In this document: positions 57,397-64,000 of the stretch, piece by piece
Position numbering within the stretch: position 1 is the first letter of the stretch
Layout: each line of letters starts with the position of its first letter
Source: Pisaster brevispinus
Lineage: Eukaryota > Echinodermata > Asteroidea > Forcipulatida > Asteriidae
NCBI GenBank assembly: GCA_023634235.1
Contig: JAMKCF010000162.1
Span: forward strand, 1 to 64,000
DNA length: 64,000 bases
Direction of reading: 5' to 3'
The notes under the pieces: generated by a model
Seen by the model: the letters and a program-made list of their open reading frames with translations, nothing else
Database searches by the model: none
Told to the model about the DNA's origin: nothing
Program-made: the position numbers and the translations under genes

Positions 57397-57528
57397 CTCT
57401 TTCACATATTCCACATAGTGTTTGGTTGCAGTGAAGACGACGGTCAGATCGTCTGGTTTGACCACCTCCCGTAGAAGGTACAGCAGGGTAGCCATCTTAA
57501 CAGACTGTCTCAGGAAGAAAAAGGAGCT
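57397..57528 (-). pseudogene. DDX54: DDX54 exon, motif IV, intact
   Basis: The exon is 44 codons with TTTCAG acceptor and GAG|GTGAGG donor. It begins SSFFFLRQSVKMATLLYLLR and includes TVVFTATKHYVEYVKE (motif IV region of the second RecA-like lobe). No lesion. Confidence 0.87.
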
Positions 57529-57555
57529 CTGAAAGGATCAAATGAGGTCATGTTA

Positions 57556-57870
57556 ATGAGTGGCATGGGTGGCTAGTGCGGAGAGCGCTCGCCTCTCACC
57601 AGTGTGGCCCTGGTTTGATTCCAGGCTAAGGCCAAATATGACTGGAGTTGTGTGATAGTTCTCTCCTATGACACCAAGGGTTTTTCTCTGGGCCCAGTTT
57701 TCTTCCTTCCAGAAAATTCTAACACTTTCAATCTCTGGCTGTGCTTCGTGGTCATTTTATAGGTCCATGTAGCAGGCTGCCAAAGGGCGCACTTGCGTGC
57801 CTGGGGCTCGAGCACGTTGTAGACGCGTCTTTCGCAAATCAGCTTATCAGCTGCGAGTGAAGATGATTAG
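57556..57870 (+). mobile_element. tRNA-like SINE, third family, reference copy
   Basis: The head reads TGGCTAGTGCGGAGAGCG with GGTTTGATTCC as a B box. The body carries CTCTCCTATGACACCAAGG, TTCCTTCCAGAAAATTC and AGGCTGCCAAAGGGCGC. Inverted relatives are at 1875 and 11628. Confidence 0.6.
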
Positions 57871-58071
57871 CCCCCCAAATTAGTATAACATGTTGTAATA
57901 GACCTTATGCATATGACGTTATTTGAGTGGGGCCCCTCACCTACATGTAGAGGTCAAAAGCCATTGCTCATTGGCCAGTCATGTGTGCCGCACGTACAAA
58001 TCTGTACATTTTCCATTGTTTCATCATCGACTTACCGCTAAGAAGGCGGCTGGATGACGTCAAGTCATAAG

Positions 58072-58236
58072 AGCCCAATTTCATAAAACTTGTATTGTAA
58101 AAACTTGCCAAGCACAAAAAAACAATGCTTAGCAAAAACTGGTTACAAGCAAAAATTCCATAAAGTTTATATTGTTGTGACTGGTGCCCCACTCATTTTT
58201 TGCTAAGCATAGAAAGTTGCTTTATGAAATTGGGCC
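58072..58236. mobile_element. Palindromic MITE (GGGCCCAATTTCATAA family)
   Basis: The left end reads AGCCCAATTTCATAAAAC and the right end TTTATGAAATTGGGCCA. The interior shares ACTTGCCAAGCAC and TTGCTAAGCA phrases with the other copies. Confidence 0.78.
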
Positions 58237-58379
58237 AAGGTCTTTAAAGAAGAGGTTCAAGATTCAAGGTTCATTTATTTGAAACCATGCCAGAAACAAC
58301 GAGGACTACACCTTTTTAAAATACTGCAACTGGGTTTTTCAATGTGACATCCTGTGATGAATGCATCTACTCAGTACAC

Positions 58380-58640
58380 ATTCAACCCTCTTACTGTTTG
58401 ACCATTTATCATCATCATCCACTATAGTTTGGAATGATAGATGCACCAAGCCTGCCTGTAATGTCTGATATCATGTGATGAAAGTAAACACAGAAAACAG
58501 AACACAGAACACAGTCAACCCTTCTACTCTTGGACCATTCAATATCATCCGCTGTAGTTTTGAATGATAGATAAGTCAGCCTGCAATATGAAATCATGTG
58601 GTACACAAATGTACACAGTTGGTTCAGTGCAGAGTTGTGC
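58380..58640. repeat. ~115-bp repeat, two units (related pair at 61580-61770)
   Basis: Each unit has GTCAACCCT, CTACT, GACCATT, ATCATCC, AGTTTGGAATGATAGAT, CAGCCTG and ATCATGTG. Two more units lie about 3.1 kb away in the next DDX54 introns, in the same orientation. Confidence 0.65.
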
Positions 58641-58904
58641 CACCGTACACTACATAACCCAAGCAGTTGAATGGTTGTAAAATGGTCAGTAAGCTTGCTG
58701 GAAAATGATACCAACAGAGGAAGAACAAACAGTCGCGTTAGTGCAAAAACTAAAAGAGCATTTACGTTATACATGAGTTTGAATATTCAAATCGTTGTAC
58801 CTTGCTTAAAGTAACCCAAATGTACACACAATACAAGTACACACTAAGATATAACGATTTTTGCACTGAGCATTTTTGCCCCAAGACACAAATGATTTTC
58901 ATAC

Positions 58905-59089
58905 CTTGAGTTGATCTGATATCTTCATCTCCACGTCAAGCCGTATGAGGGTTGGGTCGTTCAGTCCAGCCTTGGCAAACTCAACAAGACATTTGGGCAG
59001 CGTCGCCGAAAAAGAGGAGCGTCTGACGATGCTGCGGCAGAGAGTGTAGAATCTCCCGAAGCTGCTCGGCAAAACCCATATCAAAAAGT
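58905..59089 (-). pseudogene. DDX54: DDX54 exon, motif III, +1 frameshift
   Basis: It reads [20 protein letters not shown] and RQTLLF, then one extra T in a five-T run (59009-59013 on plus as A's) shifts the frame before [20 protein letters not shown]. The exon is 185 nt where 184 is expected. Acceptor TTTCAG and donor AAG|GTATGA are present. SAT is motif III. Confidence 0.87.
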
Positions 59090-59689
59090 CTGAAAGGTGC
59101 TTAGAGAAAAAAATTATAGACCACCATTTGAAATAATCAGGAGAGAAATGGATTCAGTTTTAATCACTCTCCTCCAGAGAAATCTTTTCATCTGACAAAC
59201 AGTCACAAAGCCAAGGAAGTAATGTTTACACTTTCTTGACATTTTCCTGCAAGTTGACCAACCATTTGAAGCCATCCCATGGTGGTGCAGATGCGAACAG
59301 AGCTGTACAACATCTACAGTGCAGATGCATTCACCACATGATATCTTGGTTCAGGCTGGAATAGTTTATCTACCATTCATAAATACTTGGGACAGTTTGT
59401 CCATTCTGATTGATCAAGAAGAGATCCAGAGAGATCACATGGCCGTGTTTAAAATTGTGATACAAACACAGTCAGAGTGTTTAAACATAGACTTTCTAAC
59501 AAATGAGGGGCGCTACCAGTGTAATTGTGCAGAGCGCGCAAGTTTCATGATGTGAACTGAAGTTAAATACTTCTTGGAGATCATCTATTAAGGCCGGTGC
59601 TGCAAGTTCAGCACTGAACTTCCAAGATCTATGCTGGAGAGAATCAGATCATTACATAGTGATGGGAGCCATGATCATGATGATGATGA

Positions 59690-59820
59690 CGACTTCTTAA
59701 GGCATTGCGTGGTGAGGTATCAATGTAGACTCAGTTTGCGGTAAACGCCATGTGTATATCTACTTCGCTGTGTAGATTTGTTCTATGGGAACTAGGTTCG
59801 AATCCTTAGCAGCGGGTACT
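59690..59820. mobile_element. Fold-back element end, solo
   Basis: The sequence matches the outer part of the elements at 30510 and 43040 (GCGTGGTGAGGTATCAATG, CAGTTTGCGGTAAACGCCA, TGTAGATTTGTTCTATGGG). It stops before the inner arm. A related end with AACGTTTCGATCAG lies at 60285-60640. Confidence 0.6.
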
Positions 59821-59894
59821 GCAACAATTTAATAGATGTTAAATGCAATTAATGACCGTACAGTTCTGAGCAGACGGTGAATTCTACTTCTCAC

Positions 59895-60082
59895 CTGTCT
59901 GCTTCGTCAAACACAACGTACTCAATGTACTTCAACTTCATCTCCATCTCAACCAGAACGTGGAGCAGGCATCCCGGCGTCGCGATGATGACGTCCGGGT
60001 TCTCATGCAACGCCGCAAACTGATCATCAAGTTTGTCCCCACCGAGGATTACTTCCGCCTTCAGGGATGTGAAACGACCTAG
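59895..60082 (-). pseudogene. DDX54: DDX54 exon, motifs GG, Ib and II (DEAD)
   Basis: It reads [20 protein letters not shown], then [20 protein letters not shown], ending VVFDEAD. The DEAD box is intact. Motif Ib has Cys (59969-59971) where TPGR is near-invariant, consistent with a CGC to TGC transition. Length (188 nt) and phase are correct. Acceptor GGCAG, donor CAG|GTGAGA. Confidence 0.88.
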
Positions 60083-60284
60083 CTGCCAAGATACACGAAG
60101 AAAAAAAACCATCATTTTCAAGCCGTAAATTGATGTTACTTCTGGCTTGAAATAGCTTTAAAACCCTAAACGGCAGGGAACAATTTCATTCAGCGATGGG
60201 AGACTTTTGGGGACACTAGGTGGCAGCAGACTAACCAGGTAAACCCATTGTTAAGTAGGATTTGAAACGTTGCATGGTGGAAAC

Positions 60285-60650
60285 TAAGAGAGGTTTGCGG
60301 TAACACCATGTGAAAATCTCTTTTGTGTAGTGTGTGTGTGTGTGTGTGTGAGTTTGTTTTCACATTCAAACCGGGGACCTATAACAAAAGAGGACAATAG
60401 GGTCCCCGGTTGGGTAAAGGTCCCCAGTTAGAAATTGTGTACAAAACCAATGGGAGCTGTTGCCAAAAAGTTAGAGTCCAAACAAAAGAGGGACAATAGG
60501 AGGTCCCCGATTGGAGGTGTTTACACACTTGTGTGTGTGTGTTGTGTTGGTTCTGAAGAGAACCGGTGGTTATAGACTAAACGTTTCGATCAGTATGCTC
60601 TGATTGTCTTCAGGAGACGATCAGAGCAAATAGGAAAATAAACAAAACCC
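60285..60650. repeat. GT microsatellite and fold-back-like remnant
   Basis: A (GT)n run lies at about 60329-60349. Around it two related phrases GGTCCCCGGTTGG and GGTCCCCGATTGG repeat. At 60578-60625 there is an inverted pair around GATCAGAGCA/TGCTCTGAT. Confidence 0.55.
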
Positions 60651-60660
60651 TAGAAGTTAC

Positions 60661-60849
60661 CTCTTTTGAAAACTTCAAAGTCTGAAGCGCCAGCTCTCTG
60701 GTAGGAGAGAGGATGAGGGCTCTTGCTCCGGACTTTGCCGACCTCTGATGGAGTCTCTCAAACATGGGCAGGAGGAAAGCCGTCGTTTTACCACGGCCTG
60801 TCCTTGCCATGGCAACAACATCTTAACCCTCCATAATCACCGGTATACA
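60661..60849 (-). pseudogene. DDX54: DDX54 exon, motif I and Ia, nonsense and altered Walker A
   Basis: The exon is exactly 63 codons. It reads CIPVIMEG, then TAA (60823-60825) where Lys is expected, then [20 protein letters not shown] and [20 protein letters not shown]. Walker A has Arg for Ser between the two Gly. PTRELA (motif Ia) is intact. A stop plus a changed ATP-binding loop in one perfectly sized exon is strong evidence against function. Confidence 0.9.
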
Positions 60850-61782
60850 CTGAAACATTCAACAAAGTATGTCAATCAAACGATGCCAACTTAAAGGTAT
60901 TATACAGGATTGGTAAGGATAAGTTTCATTTCAGTCTGAAAGCTTACTGATTAGGATAGATAGATAGATAGATCAAAATGGTTGGATTAAAAACAAAATT
61001 GTCTTCACAGCACGAAGGCTAATTTATATTTAATAAAAACTTAAGAACCTTAGGGGAGGTATGAAGACATCAAACAATGCAACTAAAAAAAAAATTAACA
61101 TCAAGAAAATGTAAAGAAAGGTCAATAAAAACTAAAGCAGCAAACGAATAAACAAATTATTGTGTGTACGTGTACCGAACAAATTTAAAATGGAGAAACA
61201 TGAAGTTCATAAGCATTTTTATCTGTGAAATATTTCCCTCTGAAATGAAGTCATATTCATGAAAACTGTATCTGAAAACCTAAAAATACTTCACAGCTGA
61301 TTTTAGTTATTTCACAACCAAAATTAAGGACAATGTGTTTACAAGCTGGAAGTTGTGAGTGGTTTTTTACTATTTTCTCCTGACTCATACAATGGATTAA
61401 GCCCAAATTGTCACAGGTTCGTTGTTTCATGTACATACACACAGATGATCACACAAAACTTGAGCACTGTCTGTGACTATTTTGTCAGGTCAACCAGCTC
61501 TGTATAATACATTGATGTACCTTTACCAAGTATTGTTGCTGATTTTCTTTATAGTGAAAACCTACTACACACTGACTGTAAAATGTCATCCATTGTGGTT
61601 TGGAATGATAAATAAACTACACCAGCCTGAATTATGATATCATGCAATGAGTGGTTGTACACAGTACACAGTCAACCCTCCTACTGTCTGACCATTTTGA
61701 TATCATCCACTGCGGTTTGGACAGATAGATGCACTACATGTATGCCAGCCTCCAGCATGATATCATGTGATGAATTCATTTA

Positions 61783-62040
61783 CAATAATTTGGGGCTGAA
61801 CAAAGAAAAACTGACTAGAGGCTCGGGCCTTGAACCTGTGACCTCTGAATTAATGTGTTGGCGCTCGACCAACTGAGCTACGTAGCCCTGATATTGGTGG
61901 TCTCCCTATTTTGACAATATCTTTGTTTAGGGGTGCCAGTCAGAGGCCATTCAGCCTGTAACTGCTGTAAAGCCAGGGATCACACCCAAATTTCAATACA
62001 ACCTTGGAGCTGCAGGAGAGGGATCACCTTAAGGGGATGA
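61783..62040 (-). mobile_element. tRNA-derived SINE, second family
   Basis: On the minus strand the head reads AGGGCTACGTAGCTCAGTTGG with a B-box-like GGTTCAAGGCCC. The tail contains GGTGATCCCTCTCCTGCAGC near 62015-62030, matching the copy at 63166-63425. Confidence 0.7.
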
Positions 62041-62045
62041 CTAAC

Positions 62046-62116
62046 CTTTCTCTGGATTGGTGTTGGAATCTTGTAACCTTTCTTCATAATTCCGTTAAAC
62101 ACTGGATTACTTAAAC
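62046..62116 (-). pseudogene. DDX54: DDX54 exon, Q motif, intact
   Basis: With the base carried over from the previous exon it gives 24 codons: [20 protein letters not shown] and IQRK. KIPTPIQ is the Q motif that contacts adenine in DEAD-box proteins. Acceptor TGTAG and donor AAG|GTTAGT are canonical. Confidence 0.9.
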
Positions 62117-62643
62117 CTACAAAGACACAAATCAGCTCCAACAATTAATATTTGACCTCTTATCACAAAATGTGGATAAGACCCTAACTGAATAGGTTGC
62201 TACAGCTACGGCTACGACAGTTGCTAAGTGTTCTGCTAAAAACGCCCTCTACTTCAATGCATGTTGACGCTGCAATCCAGCCTTAGCCGTATCAGTAACC
62301 CATAATTTGTTTGTTGATAAAGTTTCTTGACAAAATCCACACTATGAATCGTTTCTCAGATTTCTGAGGGTTGGTGTCTGTTCACGAATGCTGCAGCAAG
62401 AGATGCGATTAGTAGTTGGTACCCGCTGTCACCTTGCTAAAAAAGGATGGATTCAACATCATCACAGTACAAATACAGTGACAGTTTTTTTTTGTAAATT
62501 TCTAAGCAAATAGACACTGTGTTCAGCTGAAAATTTCACATGTAACTTTTATTGTATCTTTCGTTAAAATGTTGCCTGTAAATTAGCGATACGATGACAA
62601 AAACCAATCAGCGACCCTACATTTAAAGAAAGAAATGTCTCAC

Positions 62644-62773
62644 CAATCGACTGGAAACCTCCAGACTTCTTCTTCTTCTTCCTGTTCATCTGTTTAACAA
62701 GTTCTCTTGTATCGGGCTCTGCATCTGAAGTGTAACGGTCTAGCTTGGGAAAACCAACGGACACTCTTCCAGG
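62644..62773 (-). pseudogene. DDX54: DDX54 exon, N-terminal flank
   Basis: After a poly-pyrimidine CCCCAG acceptor it reads [20 protein letters not shown], then [22 protein letters not shown] and G|GTGAGA. The basic [10 protein letters not shown] stretch just before GLS is typical of DDX54. The true first exon is not seen at higher coordinates within the window. Confidence 0.85.
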
Positions 62774-63165
62774 CTGGGGGGGGGGGGGTAAGAACAAGAA
62801 TTTGAATTCTCTACTGTTGACTAGTGTTGTACACAATTATGATATTTTGAGTTTCACTGAAAAACTAAATAGTTTGTACATAGAACATGCTGTTCATTGG
62901 CAGTTTTTCAACTATCGTAACTTTGGTAAACCGTGTATGTATCAGCAGCAACTTGTATGACATGAGCATGTATGATGTACATGTACTGTAGCCAAACTTG
63001 TTGGACTGTTGTTATGGCTCTCTTTTAACTTTGGTATTATCATAGTCACCATTACGACTATGAGTATGACAAGACCAATGTTAAAAGGAGCCATAACACC
63101 CAATGGAAACCAGTCATCTCGCCCCCCAGAAAAGTCGCCCACTCCAAAAAGTCGCCCCTACTTTA

Positions 63166-63425
63166 TTGGGGTAATTTAGGTTTGAACAAAGAAAAATTGA
63201 CTGGAGCGGGACTTGAACCAAGGACCTCCAGATTAACGTACCGGCACTCTACCAACTGAGCTATCCAGCCCTATGTTGGCGGTCTCCCTATTAGTCAATA
63301 TCTTTGTTCGGGGGTGCCAGTCAGAAGCCATTCAACTGTGAGCTGCCGTGCAGCCAGGGATCACACCCAAGTTTACGATACAACCTGGGAAGCGGCAGCC
63401 ACGGGATCACCATAAGGGGACGCAA
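63166..63425 (-). mobile_element. tRNA-derived SINE, second family, fullest copy
   Basis: The minus strand reads GGGCTGGATAGCTCAGTTGG, with B box GGTTCAAGTCC and an anticodon-loop-like ACGTTAA (GTT). A body with GGATCACC and TGATCCCTGGCTGC lies on its other side. The tRNA-Asn origin is a guess from the loop. Confidence 0.75.
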
Positions 63426-63429
63426 CTTT

Positions 63430-64000
63430 TTAATAACAAATATCAAGTAATAAGCCACAATGTTTTGGGGTGATAGGAAATGTGTATTTACTTTATTTAC
63501 TTCTTTTATTGTTTTCAGTCGTCTTTCCAAGGAGTCCTGAAAGTACTTGTTACCAGAACTAAGGGCCTTTGCTTTTGCATCCCCAAATTTTGTGTGATTG
63601 GCAGAAAGAAACGCTTCACCCTATTGGCTAAAATTGCTCAATTCATTGCACTGATTGGTTAATTAAAGTCTGCAATGTGAGTGGCTGATTTTGGATTATC
63701 CGATTGGCTAACCATACCAAACCTTAAAACCCCAGTTTGTCACAAATTTTGCTATGGCAAACCACACAATATACACTTCCCTATACTGTTACATTATAAT
63801 TTTCTTGCATTTTGATTGGCTGCAAGTTTGTTCATAGGATCCTTCATTTGCATAGCTTTTCCACATAAAGGAAATGAAACGCAGCGTCACCTCCACAGTG
63901 TGTACTTTGTGTGTGTGGACACACAACCACACATACAAAATAGTTTGGCATGTTTGTATTACATGTATAATCAATAAAGCAATGCAACAAGTACATGTAC
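63430..64000. other. Gene-free end of window
   Basis: No supported gene. The phrase GATTGGCT and close variants occur four or more times between 63598 and 63825, but without fixed spacing. Confidence 0.4.

Larger units (their letters stand above)
55979..62773 (-). pseudogene. DDX54: DDX54-type DEAD-box RNA helicase, truncated unprocessed pseudogene
   Basis: Seven exons carry the helicase core from the N-terminal flank to motif V. DDX54 family members are nucleolar RNA helicases linked to ribosome biogenesis, and in vertebrates also to nuclear-receptor corepression. Exon lengths and phases match a normal gene. Lesions are a TAA before motif I, ARTGRGKT for ARTGSGKT, TPGC for TPGR, a one-base insertion before the SAT motif and a MITE in the motif V exon. 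The HRVGR...GR exon and the whole C-terminal domain are missing, being replaced by repeats below 55.97 kb. A functional gene spoiled by assembly errors is less likely but not excluded. Confidence 0.82.

Noticed and set aside
33905..60235. CTCF-like sites (TAGGTGGCAGCA at about 33910, 46540 and 60220)
   Set aside because: Two of the three are paralogous through the segmental duplication and the motif is too short to support binding without data.
12683..60849. Stop codons explained by a variant genetic code or RNA editing
   Set aside because: TAA, TAG and TGA all occur, replacing Lys, Ser, Trp and Arg. A-to-I editing could restore only the Trp sites. Frameshifts and a lost acceptor also need explaining.
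63166..63275. Genuine tRNA gene with a GTT anticodon
   Set aside because: Stem pairing is poor and two other copies share the same non-tRNA body.

Overview
The window looks like AT-rich genomic DNA from a marine invertebrate, most likely a deuterostome and plausibly an echinoderm. Coding sequence is confined to short exons with GT/AG borders. Two recognisable proteins (CTR9 and DDX54) are typically metazoan. The rest is tRNA-derived SINEs, small palindromic MITEs, fold-back elements, non-LTR retrotransposons and satellites. The taxon is inferred from repeat style and is not proven. No operons, CRISPR array, prokaryotic gene or intact multi-exon gene was seen.

Almost all recognisable coding sequence is on the minus strand, so biological order runs from high to low coordinates. 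(1) 55.98-62.77 kb: seven exons of a DDX54-type DEAD-box RNA helicase, ending at the motif V exon. (2) 51.47-55.81 kb: an RLE-type non-LTR element, a tRNA-Leu SINE whose tail has grown into a 69-bp minisatellite, and other repeats. (3) 48.50-51.33 kb: the charged C-terminal exons of CTR9 (PAF1 complex). (4) 44.1-48.5 kb and 31.7-34.25 kb: two related sets of CUB-domain exons inside a segmental duplication, each with a fold-back element. They are separated by a 2-kb array of a 12-bp repeat, a 1.74-kb duplication and a possible signal-peptide exon. (5) 11.46-21.74 kb: eleven exons of the CTR9 TPR region. (6) 2.44-8.87 kb: two exons of an unrecognised protein around a large inverted-repeat element with a nested LINE.

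On the plus strand, 25.8-26.4 kb holds a broken reading frame with a chromo-barrel/Tudor-knot-like motif, followed by a possible first exon with a signal peptide.

The main result is that the genes are decayed and out of order. CTR9 exon lengths and phases are preserved almost exactly, yet there are in-frame stops, a lost splice acceptor, single-base frameshifts and exons cut by repeats. The C-terminal half of CTR9 lies upstream of its N-terminal half. DDX54 has a stop just before motif I, an altered Walker A serine, an altered TPGR arginine, a one-base insertion and a MITE inside an exon. The simplest reading is a cluster of unprocessed pseudogenes in a rearranged, repeat-rich region. An error-prone or misjoined assembly is the main alternative. 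I found nothing that supports a new functional system.
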